64,000 nt of DNA from Pleodorina starrii. Taxonomy: Eukaryota > Chlorophyta > Chlorophyceae > Chlamydomonadales > Volvocaceae. Both the position numbers and the translations under genes were made by a program. This document shows, piece by piece, positions 23,583 through 37,300 of the stretch (positions within the stretch are counted from its first letter, which is position 1; each line of letters opens with the position of its first letter). Where the stretch lies: positions 558,001 to 622,000 of the forward strand of contig BRXU01000023.1 in the NCBI GenBank assembly GCA_030267565.1, in the 5' to 3' direction. The notes below the pieces were generated by a model that made no database searches, was not told the origin of the DNA, and worked only from the letters and a program-made list of their open reading frames with translations.

Positions 23583-25322
23583 GATACCACGCTGGGAAAT
23601 GAATGCCTTTCAACGACGTGTGCCATTTCTGATTCCCTGAAACGAATCGGTACCCGAGCTAGCGAAGGGGGAGGCGAAAGGGAATCGGAGTCAAGACAAA
23701 ACCACCCCCGCTCTGGGATCGGCCAGGACTGGCCTAAAGGGAAAAGCACTCAAAATTGTCCTCAATTGCCCGCGAAATACAGCGGCGTTCAACAAGGCGT
23801 TGCACGAATAACACACAACCAGGTCCAATCCGTCACAGATGTAAGGGAAAAGGACACATTACGTTATGTTTCTTTTGCGAAGGAGCCGGAACAGTTGTTT
23901 ATTGCTCAATACTGCGTTGTCCTACACCCTGCAGCAGTAAATTCCTGGGGATACATACCCTATAATTCCTTCCCGCAAATAGCCCAACGTAGTCGAGACC
24001 TGCGGGCGCCGTTCGCTGGATGGTGGTTATCATGGCCATAGGTGTAAGGATTGAGGCTGATGTTACCACTGCCTCGTTTTTACCCGGAATTGGTCCTGAG
24101 TTGTTGATTAACCACAGCGTTCTGTGGTTTGTGGAGTGAACAAACGACACAGCAGCCCGCCCGGTTGAGTTACACAAATCAGGTTACATTCAGTCGTACT
24201 GAGCGCCACGCGGTGGAGTACAACTGGCTGCCTCTTGAACGTATCCAACGAGCAACAGCCAAGCCACGCGTATCATTTGAGCTTAAAATAAAACAGCCTG
24301 TGTTACTGACTTACGCTTTGGGTTAGTCGACGAACGTGTTGTTATCGAAAGGGGTGAGACCCCCTGAGACCCCTTCGCGGTCTCATCAGTATAATACCCA
24401 CCACTAGTCAGTCTATTGCTGTGTGTTCTATGCAAAAAATTGTACTGATTAGTGGCGGGCGAGACACGTACACGTGCTAAGATGCAGTGGATCCATTTTC
24501 CCATGACCACGGAGGCTCAAAGCGGCTTTACAATGAGTACGAAGGGTACAACCAAGTATACAACTTATTATTATCCAAAGTGCGGAGACCGTTCTGCCGT
24601 TCATCGCGGATTTGATGACCTGCTGACCGCCCTTAAACTAACGCATATTTGATCAGGCAGTCCAAGCACTAAAAATGCTGTTCAGTTCATTCCTCTGAGA
24701 CTCGCGCATTGAAGACTTTTGAAGGGCGCGCTACGGTATCAGGGCCTGAGACCCCCGATGAGCCCGATGGCCGTCCCAGCGGAGTCTCAGGAGACCCGTA
24801 CATCGGGGTGGCCAGGGGTCTCACCCCTTTACGTATTATACTGGAAGCGTGCAGCTGTGGGTCTTGTCGAAGGACAAGCGAACATTCAAAAACCATAGCA
24901 TTAAAATTCACAATGCCTTGGTGTTCCGAGTGTTATTTTGTATTCGTGTGGTTTGTATGTACGGGCTAAGCCAACCGACGAGCGAAACCAATTTTCGCGT
25001 CCCTCCACGTTGCCGGGCCAGCAACCTGATCTCTGAAAAAAATATATACTGTTTACATCATTTCGACATAGTTGTACTTCTCATCCGTACGGACGCTCGG
25101 TCAAGTGACTCATGCCGCGAGCAGGCCGGCCAATACTTACAAGTTACACATGTACATTCAGATTAACAGCTACACACCACCTGGCATTTTGAGGGTTGTG
25201 GCCCGCTTGTCGCTCGCTGACCAGGACGTACATAATAACAAGGCTTACATTAGGGATGGCTTAGCTGCGGGGCTTACGTACAATGAGTGATTGCTGGTTG
25301 CAATGGTCCTAGGCATCAAGGG

Positions 25323-28300
25323 ATGGGCCAACTCACCTTTGTCATAGGCCTGGCTGTCGCTGTCGCGGCTGCAACGGCGCATAGCCAAGGCTTACGTGAA
25401 TGCAGAAACGCAGAAGATTTTGTAGAGGCACTTTACGACCAAGGCGTCACTTCGCTAAAGATACTTCAGGACATCACAACAAGCGAGGTGGACTGGCCAT
25501 CAGCGCCGGTGGTTCTGCTGCGCAGCGTCAACGTGTCTGGTACAGAGGATGATGACCTGAAGTGGCCTGTTCTTGACCTAGGTTTTGTGACAGCCAAGGT
25601 GCGCAAAACCGGCCCGCCAGCCTGGTTGCGTGCGTTCTGCTGAAGGATTTTTGTCTCTAGTGCTGTGGTTGGACACCGGAAAGCAAATGTAACTGTCGAA
25701 CTCGTGATATTGAACTTGGCTTACTCTCTGCCCGCAGGTGAAGATTGCAGCAAACGTAACATTTAGCTTCACCAGCGTGGTCTTAAGGAATTGGCGCCGC
25801 GGCCCGCTATTCCAGGTATGTCAAGCAGCGGCCTGGCGCACCCGCAACTTCACAGCCATCTCTCCTTGTTGGCCCCTGGCGTGGTAACCGTACCGCTGTG
25901 TCGTACGTGCACCATTCCCTTGCCAGCCTGGGGCCGCTGCACTTACCACGCCGACCGCCCTTTCAGGCTGCGCTAAAGCGTGCACGGCAGCGCACGGCTG
26001 GGACGCTGCTCCGCACCGCTGATCAGCGGCCGCTGCACCTGCCCTCAGAACCCCATCATACATCCATACGCACGTGAACGCGGGTCCCGGCTCGCGCCCC
26101 TATTTTGGGTCTGTTTCCTTAACTGTTTCCGACGACCTGGAATCACCGATCTGGAAACCCCTGTTGACACCATGTCGCCTCCCTCCCTTTCCCGCCCTCC
26201 GCGCATCATCGCAACCAATCCAACGTGGACCAAACAGGCCCCGGGCATCGACCTCATTGCCACAAACGACGAGATCGCCAACCGCACCTGGGACGCGTCA
26301 GTACCCAACCTGGTGTTCCGTGAGATGGGTTGGATCCAACGTGAGAGCTCGCGGTCTGAGACAGAGGGGACGAGGCGGGGCCGTTAATTGATGGGGGCGC
26401 GAGGGACAAGCCAAATAGCACCGCTGGCATAACGTCGCGGGACGGAGCGCGAACAGAACCCGGAAAGTTTGATCCATGTCCCTCCTCAAGGACACGCCGT
26501 ATTTGCAAGAAGGGGCTTTGGTCGCCGAGGCCGACCATACGCCCCCTATCCCTTCTGTTACTTTACCGTTCACGGGCTCCGGCCTATACGTGGATAACCC
26601 CTATCCGGGGTCCTGCGGGGGCGACAGAGGCGCACGGAGCGGTGGTGGTGGTGGTGGTGGTGGTGGTGGTGTGGGGAGGAAGCCGGGGTGGTGCTTTAGG
26701 TAATAGTAAGGGAGGGAAACCGCAGCGATGGAGCGGATGGTGATGTTGGCGAGCGGACCCAGCAGGACAAAGCACGCGTTTACACCAGACTGATCCACAC
26801 GCGCGTTTGCTGCCTCCCTCCCTTCCTCCCGCCCTCCCTCCCTCCCTTCCTCCCTCCCTCCCTCCCTCCCTCCCTCCCTCCCTCCCTCCCTCCCTCCCTC
26901 CCTCCCTCCCTCCCTCTCGCATACGAGGGGCCCAGGCGCCTGCTTTGACGCCCAGCTCGCGTACCAGGTGACTGGCCGAATGGACCGGCCCAAGTTTGCG
27001 CCCGGCACACAGAACCTGACCTCCGGACTGCCTCAGCCGGGCTGCAGCGACAGCACCTCGGCGCCTGTAATGCGGCGCTGCTGGCCGATGGCATTTGAGT
27101 ACATCGACGTCATCACAGACGGCTACAACCTGCAGGATTTTACGGTGGAGCCCGCTGGATACGTGCTGTGGCTTCTGAACACGCCAGTACGGGTGCGTCT
27201 AAGCGAGCGGGCGGAAGGACGAGCGCGCTTGCGTTCCGAGCGCGAGCAACCAGCCGAGCAGAAGCAGAAGGAGAAGGAAGAGCAGGAAAAATAACAACAG
27301 GGCCGCGAGCTGTGTTTGTGCGTGTTTGTGTGCCTCCCGCGTGTGTGTGTGTTGTCGTATTCCTGTGCCTCGTCGTACTGCCCATACACTTGCTGAACTG
27401 AAATTCGCCCGTCTCGGCCCTCGCGAAACCCAATATGCCGTTTTTTGCAGTGCGAATCGGTATTGGACGCGGATTGCATAGAGAGGTACGACGTGATCGG
27501 CTGCTTTTACAAGAAATACCCCAACGTCTTTTCACCACCTCCACCTCCACCTGGGAGCACCCCTTCGCCGCCTCTCGGCGGCAGCGGCGGCGGCGACTAT
27601 GCGGCGGGCGACGGGCACAGCCAGCGTCTCGCCGCCATCCTCGGCGGCGTGTTGGGAGGTGCGTTTGCGCGAGATGGCCGTGTGTATGTCTGCTTGTCTG
27701 TCTGTCTGTCTGGGTGGATTTATACAGTTTCTTGAGTTATTGGTTGGGACAGGGGCAGGGGCAGGGTCTGACAAGATGCCCTGGCTGTGAATGGCTGTTG
27801 CTGCTGTGAATGCGTGGGCGGCAGGTGTGGCTCTTGTGGCGGTCCTCGGAGGATTGGCCACGTGGCTGGTGCTGGGGCGGGTGCGTCGGGAGCGCCAGCA
27901 ATGCCACCACGACCTCCTGGCCACTGACGGAGGCGCGAGCAGCGGCCCGACCATCGGCGTCGGAAGTACGCCCCTGCCGGCGTCTGTTGTGAGCCTGTCC
28001 AAAAGGTACGGCTGCGCTTGCCTCTTTCACACTTGATTACAAGCCAAGCCAAGGGCGGGGCAACGGTGTGCTCAACGGTGCATCGGACTTGTCGCAAATG
28101 CAAAGGCGGCAAGCTGACAAAAGTGCCTTAGTAATACCTGTGCGTTCGATGCGCCTGCTGGATAAATAAATATTGGTAAAATCTGGCAGTTATGCAAAGA
28201 TGCAATAATTGCTATCCATGTGCGCCCGTATGTCCGCAAGATGATCCGCAAGGGGTTTGCGCGAAACCGAAAAAACAAACCACCTTACCTTTCCTCGGCT

Positions 28301-31300
28301 TTCGCACTGCCTGATACATTAGCGAACCTCGTGGTGTGGTGTGGTCGGGACTCTGGAAAACTCGCGGATGAGCGCTGCACGAATCCCCCTTCCCCTCGGG
28401 CTCCGGCCTATACGTGGATAACCCTTCCCCCCGGGTGGTGCGCCTGGCTCCAGAACCCTGACGACTCTCCCTTTTCCTCCCCCACTACCACACGCTCTCT
28501 GACGACTCTCCCATTTCCTCCCCCACTACCACACGCTCTCTGACGACTCTCCCTTTTCCTCCCCCACTACCACACGCTCTCTGACGACTCTCCCATTTCC
28601 TCCCCCACTACCACACGCTCTCTGACGACTCTCCCTTTTCCTCCCCCACTACCACACGCTCTCTGACGACTCTCCCTTTTCCTCCCCCACTACCACACGC
28701 TCTCTGACGACTCTCCCTTTTCCTCCCCCACTACCACACGCTCTCTGACGACTCTCCCTTTTCCTCCCCCACTACCACACGCTCTCTGACGACTCTCCCA
28801 TTTCCTCCCCCACTACCACACGCTCTCTGACGACTCTCCCTTTTCCCCCCCCACTACCACACGCTCTCTGACGACTCTCCCTTTTCCTCCCCCACTACCA
28901 CACGCTCTCTGACGACTCTCCCTTTTCCTCCCCCACTACCACACGCTCTCTGACGACTCTCCCTTTTCCTCCCCCACTACCACACGCTCTCTGACGACTC
29001 TCCCTTTTCCTCCCCCACTACCACACGCTCTCTGACGACTCTCCCTTTTCCTCCCCCACTACCACACGCTCTCTGACGACTCTCCCATTTCCTCCCCCAC
29101 TACCACACGCTCTCTGACGACTCTCCCTTTTCCTCCCCCACTACCACACGCTCTCTGACGACTCTCCCTTTTCCTCCCCCACTACCACACGCTCTCTGAC
29201 GACTCTCCCTTTTCCTCCCCCACTACCACACGCTCTCTGACGACTCTCCCTTTTCCTCCCCCACTACCACACGCTCTCTGATGACTCTCCCTTTTCCTCC
29301 CCCACTACCACACGCTCTCTGACGACTCTCCCTTTTCCTCCCCCACTACCACACGCTCTCTGACGACTCTCCCTTTTCCTCCCCCACTACCACACGCTCT
29401 CTGATGACTCTCCCTTTTCCTCCCCCACTACCACACGCTCTCTGACGACTCTCCCTTTTCCTCCCCCACTACCACACGCTCTCTGACGACTCTCCCTTTT
29501 CCTCCCCCACTACCACACGCTCTCTGACGACTCTCCCTTTTCCTCCCCCACTACCACACGCTCTCTGACGACTCTCCCTTTTCCTCCCCCACTACCACAC
29601 GCTCTCTGACGACTCTCCCTTTTCCTCCCCCACTACCACACGCTCTCTGACGACTCTCCCTTTTCCTCCCCCACTACCACACGCTCTCTGACGACTCTCC
29701 CTTTTCCTCCCCCACTACCACACGCTCTCTGACGACTCTCCCTTTTCCTCCCCCACTACCACACGCTCTCTGACGACTCTCCCTTTTCCTCCCCCACTAC
29801 CACACGCTCTCTGACGACTCTCCCTTTTCCTCCCCCACTACCACACGCTCTCTGACGACTCTCCCTTTTCCTCCCCCACTACCACACGCTCTCTGACGAC
29901 TCTCCCTTTTCCTCCCCCACTACCACACGCTCTCTGACGACTCTCCCTTTTCCTCCCCCACTACCACACGCTCTCTGACGACTCTCCCATTTCCTCCCCC
30001 ACTACCACACGCTCTCTGACGACTCTCCCTTTTCCTCCCCCACTACCACACGCTCTCTGACGACTCTCCCTTTTCCTCCCCCACTACCACACGCTCTCTG
30101 ACGACTCTCCCTTTTCCTCCCCCACTACCACACGCTCTCTGACGACTCTCCCTTTTCCTCCCCCACTACCACACGCTCTCTGACGACTCTCCCATTTCCT
30201 CCCCCACTACCACACGCTCTCTGACGACTCTCCCATTTCCTCCCCCACTACCACACGCCCTCTGACGACTCTCCCATTTCCTCCCCCACTACCACACGCT
30301 CTCTGACGACTCTCCCTTTTCCCCCCCCACTACCACACGCTCTCTGACGACTCTCCCATTTCCTCCCCCACTACCACACGCTCTCTGACGACTCTCCCTT
30401 TTCCTCCCCCACTACCACACGCTCTCTGACGACTCTCCCATTTCCTCCCCCACTACCACACGCTCTCTGACGACTCTCCCATTTCCTCCCCCACTACCAC
30501 ACGCTCTCTGACGACTCTCCCTTTTCCCCCCCCACTACCACACGCTCTCTGACGACTCTCCCTTTTCCTCCCCCACTACCACACGCTCTCTGACGACTCT
30601 CCCTTTTCCTCCCCCACTACCACACGCTCTCTGACGACTCTCCCTTTTCCTCCCCCACTACCACACGCTCTCTGACGACTCTCCCTTTTCCTCCCCCACT
30701 ACCACACGCTCTCTGACGACTCTCCCTTTTCCTCCCCCACTACCACACGCTCTCTGACGACTCTCCCATTTCCTCCCCCACTACCACACGCTCTCTGACG
30801 ACTCTCCCTTTTCCTCCCCCACTACCACACGCTCTCTGACGACTCTCCCTTTTCCTCCCCCACTACCACACGCTCTCTGACGACTCTCCCTTTTCCTCCC
30901 CCACTACCACACGCTCTCTGACGACTCTCCCTTTTCCTCCCCCACTACCACACGCTCTCTGATGACTCTCCCTTTTCCTCCCCCACTACCACACGCTCTC
31001 TGACGACTCTCCCTTTTCCTCCCCCACTACCACACGCTCTCTGACGACTCTCCCTTTTCCTCCCCCACTACCACACGCTCTCTGATGACTCTCCCTTTTC
31101 CTCCCCCACTACCACACGCTCTCTGACGACTCTCCCTTTTCCTCCCCCACTACCACACGCTCTCTGACGACTCTCCCTTTTCCTCCCCCACTACCACACG
31201 CTCTCTGACGACTCTCCCTTTTCCTCCCCCACTACCACACGCTCTCTGACGACTCTCCCTTTTCCTCCCCCACTACCACACGCTCTCTGACGACTCTCCC

Positions 31301-34300
31301 TTTTCCTCCCCCACTACCACACGCTCTCTGACGACTCTCCCTTTTCCTCCCCCACTACCACACGCTCTCTGACGACTCTCCCTTTTCCTCCCCCACTACC
31401 ACACGCTCTCTGACGACTCTCCCTTTTCCTCCCCCACTACCACACGCTCTCTGACGACTCTCCCTTTTCCTCCCCCACTACCACACGCTCTCTGACGACT
31501 CTCCCTTTTCCTCCCCCACTACCACACGCTCTCTGACGACTCTCCCTTTTCCTCCCCCACTACCACACGCTCTCTGACGACTCTCCCTTTTCCTCCCCCA
31601 CTACCACACGCTCTCTGACGACTCTCCCTTTTCCTCCCCCACTACCACACGCTCTCTGACGACTCTCCCTTTTCCTCCCCCACTACCACACGCTCTCTGA
31701 CGACTCTCCCTTTTCCTCCCCCACTACCACACGCTCTCTGACGACTCTCCCTTTTCCTCCCCCACTACCACACGCTCTCTGACGACTCTCCCTTTTCCTC
31801 CCCCACTACCACACGCTCTCTGACGACTCTCCCTTTTCCTCCCCCACTACCACACGCTCTCTGACGACTCTCCCTTTTCCTCCCCCACTACCACACGCTC
31901 TCTGACGACTCTCCCATTTCCTCCCCCACTACCACACGCTCTCTGACGACTCTCCCTTTTCCTCCCCCACTACCACACGCTCTCTGACGACTCTCCCTTT
32001 TCCTCCCCCACTACCACACGCTCTCTGACGACTCTCCCTTTTCCTCCCCCACTACCACACGCTCTCTGACGACTCTCCCTTTTCCTCCCCCACTACCACA
32101 CGCTCTCTGACGACTCTCCCATTTCCTCCCCCACTACCACACGCTCTCTGACGACTCTCCCTTTTCCTCCCCCACTACCACACGCTCTCTGACGACTCTC
32201 CCATTTCCTCCCCCACTACCACACGCTCTCTGACGACTCTCCCTTTTCCTCCCCCACTACCACACGCTCTCTGACGACTCTCCCTTTTCCTCCCCCACTA
32301 CCACACGCTCTCTGACGACTCTCCCATTTCCTCCCCCACTACCACACGCTCTCTGACGACTCTCCCTTTTCCTCCCCCACTACCACACGCTCTCTGACGA
32401 CTCTCCCATTTCCTCCCCCACTACCACACGCTCTCTGACGACTCTCCCTTTTCCTCCCCCACTACCACACGCTCTCTGACGACTCTCCCATTTCCTCCCC
32501 CACTACCACACGCTCTCTGACGACTCTCCCTTTTCCTCCCCCACTACCACACGCTCTCTGACGACTCTCCCTTTTCCTCCCCCACTACCACACGCTCTCT
32601 GACGACTCTCCCATTTCCTCCCCCTCTACCACACGCTCTCTCTCTCTCTCTCTCCCACTCTCCCATTCGAGATCCACCAGCTTGTGACGCTCGTCCGTGC
32701 GCGGACTCGATCCATCCGTCCAACACCCCCCTTTTTGTGTGTGTGAGAGCTGCTCGACTCGCCTTTCCCGTCTCCTTCCCTCCCATCCGCCTGCCTGCCT
32801 GCGCGCCTGCCACACCACTTCCAGCGCCAGCTCCGACGGGGCAGAGCTGTTGCGTCCCGGCTCATCACGTCGCTCGGCCAAAGGGGTGACGTCTGCTGGC
32901 TTTTGCGAACCGGTAAGCGGTCCCGCCAGCCAACGTCCCGTGGGTCTTTCACACTCGTTACGGCGAAGACGTGCGTGCCATAATGCAACACGCACGCACA
33001 CCCACCCACCCACATACACACACAGAATTGTGTGGTTTGAGGTCGGGTCGCGGGACGCGGGCGCCCGCGACGGGTTCCATCCGGCTCCATCAAGCCAAGA
33101 GCTCTCGCTGCTGCCCGGGTTTTGCCGTATGGTGCGAGGGTCAAACCAGAGCCGCATCGAGGTGCCGTAACCGAGGAGACCCGGGCGCGAGGTTGTTACC
33201 CCCGTTGGTGCCTGCGCACTCCGAGGCCCCCCTGGGTCCGTTGTCCAACATCGCCTCCGTTCCACCGCTGCTGCCTCATCTGTATCACCTCGGTTTGTTT
33301 GTTTGTTTGCTTGTTTGTTTGTTTGTTGCCTCTGGGTGCGCAGGAGCTGGCTCTGGCGTCTCCCACCGCCCTCGATAAGAAGCCGGTGATGGCGATGATG
33401 ACCGCCTCACCCACGGGCGCGGCCCCGCAGCAGCACTCGTTCATTTCCGCGATCAAGGGTAAGCGCCGGTACCCCTGTGCCCTGTGCACCGGCGTGCAAG
33501 TACATGCAGCAGCAGCGGCAGCAGCAGGGGCATGGGTTGGATCCACTGTAAAGCATTCGTAAAACGTTTGTGGGCGATGCCCGCTGTGTGCGTGTCCGTG
33601 TCGGTGTGGTGCATGGTGGCATGGTGGCCACTGGATCTGCAGGGCTGCAGCACCATGCACCACACCGTCAGGGCCGCGCCTGGAACCCCGGATCTCTTGA
33701 CCCGCCGACCCACCGACCCACCGCGCCTTGGTATGTCTTACAGCGCTGGAGCGCCACTCACGAGCGCGATAACGGTCGTTAGCAATCATCTATCAGCATC
33801 CCAATCCAAAGGACATCGCCTGCCGCCGCCCGCAGATGCTTCATCTGCTGCGCCTGTGACTCCCCAGACTCCCCTGAAGCCGGACGTGAACCTGGCCCTG
33901 CGACTGGACAGCGGCGGTGGGGAGCTGGAGCTGCTGCCGGGGGTGATCGGCAAGGGCACCTTTGGACGAGTGGTTTCGGGGCGGTACGGCGGGCAGCCGG
34001 TGGCGGTGAAGCTGCTGGACTACGGACTGCTGCAGGCGGGACGAGCAGGAGGGGTGGGACGAGCAGGAGGGGCGGGACGAGCAGGAGGGGCGGGACGAGC
34101 AGGAGGGGCGGGAGGAGGGCAGGCTGCCGCGCCACCTTCGCTGCCTCTTGGCGCTTCGCTGCTGCAAGTGCTGAGCTTTGATGCGCTCAGTCGGATCACA
34201 GTGGCACCGGCTGCGCAGGAGCAGGTGCCACCCCTGGAGCTGCCGTACATGCCGTACGGCATGTGCTCTGCTGGCGGCGGTGGCGGCGGCGCCGACAACG

Positions 34301-37300
34301 CCGCCGCCGTCACGACGACGGCCACGATCCCGACGTTGTCGGTGTCCGTGGGCGCGACGACGGACGGGCGGCAGGACACGGCTCTGCCCACCTGCGGCGC
34401 ACCAGGAGACCAGTTTGTGGCGCTCGCGCCTTGCGACATTGAGACGGGAGGCGGCGGCGCGCGCTGCGCGACGGGTGGCGGCGGCGACGGAGGTGCTGGC
34501 GGCGGTGGCGGCGGCGGTGCTGCCATGCTGGTTGAGTACACGCCGTTCTCTATGAGTGCCGACCCGGGGGAGCGGAGCCTGGTGCAGGAGGTGGAGGTAC
34601 TGGCCAGGTGCTACCACCCCAACATCGTGAGACTGCTGGCGGCGTGCCTCAAGTACGACGGGGTTGTGGGGAGAAGGGGTGGTGGGGATTCAGCCGAGGT
34701 GGCGGCAGATCTCTACCCAATGACTGGCGTCTCTGCGGCACCGCACGTCTGCCAGCTGCAGTTGCTTTGTTCTCCACCACCCTCAATGATACCGGTACAA
34801 GGAATCGTCCATTGGCCGTCTCCCTCGGGCGTTTATACGGACGCCCGGTCGCTCGCTCTTACGCGGAACTCGTAACTTGTTACGGTACCGTATGTTGCGC
34901 TTCGCGTCTTGCAAGCTTGGACACTGGGTTGTGGTTTGCATTACCCGGAAGGCCGCCTTTTCGCAGTCGTGCCACCCAGACCTTGCCGCCCCCCCTGCCC
35001 CTACCCCTCCCTACCTTACCCGCGGTACCTCCCTTATCCTGCCTCCCCACCATGTCCCGCGTGTCGTGTATTATGTCGTACAGGCCCCCGCACATGTGTC
35101 TGGTGATGGAGCTGATGGAGGCCTCCCTGGACCGACTGCTGTACGGCAGTGGACCCGTGGCGCCGCTGATGCCGCTGGACAAGGTGCGTCTGCCCACACG
35201 CAGCGGTGATCGAGAGGGAGGGAGGGAGGGAGAGGGGGAGAGGGAGAGGGGGCGGCGGTGGAGGCAGGACGGTGGTGGGGGTGGGTTTAATGCTAGGTGG
35301 CGCGCAAAGCCGCGCTGTGTCTCTGCCCCCACCACCACCCCAATCGCTTACGACCCAATCCAAATGACACGGAGCCATTCCAGGCGAAGCGACGCCTGCG
35401 GACGATACGACTCCCTGCGTAACGATGCGCCAGTCGGCTGCGGCGCGGCTGCCGCTGGCGGCGGTGGATGGGCGAACAACATGGAGCGCAATCGGGGAAG
35501 CACAGACAGGCCTCTGCAGTACGACGGCGGCGGCGGGTGGCCTAACCTGGCCTGGCTGTCCGGTGTCTCAGGGTTCCCTTCGGGGAGTCCTTTGAGTATA
35601 TTTGAAAGCACACTCATCCCGCCGCCATCCCGCGCTGGCCCCCCTCGCCTCGCCTCAGGTGCTGCACATCGCACTCCAGGTGGCGGTCGGGCTGGAGTAC
35701 CTGCACCCCACGATCATGCATCGAGGTGAGTGAGTGCGGTCTGCGGTGTGGTGCCGTGACAACTAGCACATACGGCACCTGACACGTACGGCATCTGACA
35801 CGGTATGGTACTGCGCTTGTCACAGCGATTGTGTGCTGACACATTGCTGACATCATGTTGTTGCTGTTGTTGTTGTTGTTGTTGTTAGGGTGTTCGTCGG
35901 GCCGCGCTCCGGAACCATGTCTAGGGTCGCAGGCACGGGGATCTGAACAGCGCGGCTCGTCGTCATTTGTTGCCTCCGAACTCCGACTGCTCCGACATGC
36001 CCCACGTCGTGCGCCCATCCTCGCCTCGTTTGCGGCCCTTCTTTCCCTCCATTCCGACTGTTGTTGGTGTCACAGACCTGAAGCCCGCCAATGTGCTGCT
36101 CCAAAATGCCGCCAGCCCCACACCCGTCGTGAAGCTGGCGGTGAGGAGGGAGAGAGGGGAAGGGAGGGAGGGAGGGTGGACCGGGTGACTAGATGAAGGG
36201 CCGACCCGCGGGTCTGTGTTGAATCCTACGTCACTGGCCCGGCTTCTGCGCCCTGACCCGCTCCATTCTCTCCTTCAGGCCCTCCCTTCTTCTCCCTCTT
36301 TAGACATATTGACTCACGCAACTCATGCAGCAGCCCGCGCTGCTTGGGTGTTGCCGCCGCCGCCACCACCACCGACATCACCACCACCACCGCTGCCGCT
36401 GCACTCTCGCACCCATTGATGCACATTGATGTGATGCGACTGGATGAGGCGTGATGAGGCGAGACGATGCATTGAGACAGCCCTCACCCCAAATGTCGAA
36501 ATGTGATTCGCCACTCGCCCGGCCCGGCCGACACATCGCCCTCAGGACTTTGGTCTGTCGCGGCTGCAGACCTCGGTGCTGGTTACCGCAAACGTGGGCG
36601 TCGGAACGGTGGGTCCAACTCTCATTTGGGCAGCCTTCCCTTAATTCCAGACATTTGACCTGCCAGGCAGGGCGCGCATCGGCGCTCATGCTTCATGGTT
36701 GGAGTGTCTTTTCGGTCGCTGCCTCGCTTTCTGTTCCCGAGTAATTTATAACTCGGCAAAAACAAGTTGCCGTTTGCTGTGCTGATGTTGTTGCTGTGGC
36801 TTGAGACTGCCTCCCGTGATGAGCTTTGTGAGCGGTGCTTACAGTGTCCGGCGAAGTGCTTTCCTTTGTATCTTATCTGGATGCTACAGTAACTTTTTCC
36901 GTTGCGCCGCTGGCGCGGTAATTTTGATTTATCTTTGCCTGGTGCGTTGGGTCTGCTGTTTCTTGTCCTCGACTGATTTCTGCGGTTTTACGAGATTTCA
37001 CTTTTCCGTACAGATCGCGTACATGGCTCCGGAGACGCTCACCACCTGCAACTGTGTCATCACTCATCACGTGGTACGGCAGTTGTACGGCAGGCGGGGC
37101 AGGGAAGGGAGGAGCCGGAGAGTTGGGACGAGCGAGCGCACAACCTGCTGGGAGGCACAGCGATGGCATGCTACGATGCGCTAGCTAGCTATCTACCGGT
37201 AGTCAATCAGTCAGTCACGCGGCGGTTCGGGTGTCCCTCTGGCTACACATCCATTAATGCACCGTGACCCGGGCTCGATTGGGGACACGGCAGGGATGGA

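Larger units (their letters stand above)
21359..25322. other. Divergent intergenic region between PRPP synthetase and RLK1
   Basis: This 4-kb stretch has no convincing gene. It must carry both promoters. The part from about 23700 to 25200 is visibly less GC-rich than its surroundings and contains GAGACC/GGTCTC inverted segments and palindromic repeats (listed separately), so it is probably old transposon-derived sequence. Short ORFs have no recognisable domains. Confidence 0.5.

Noticed and set aside
28459..32640. CRISPR-like regular array
   Set aside because: Units are directly abutting 41-mers without unique spacers, in a eukaryotic intron: an ordinary satellite.
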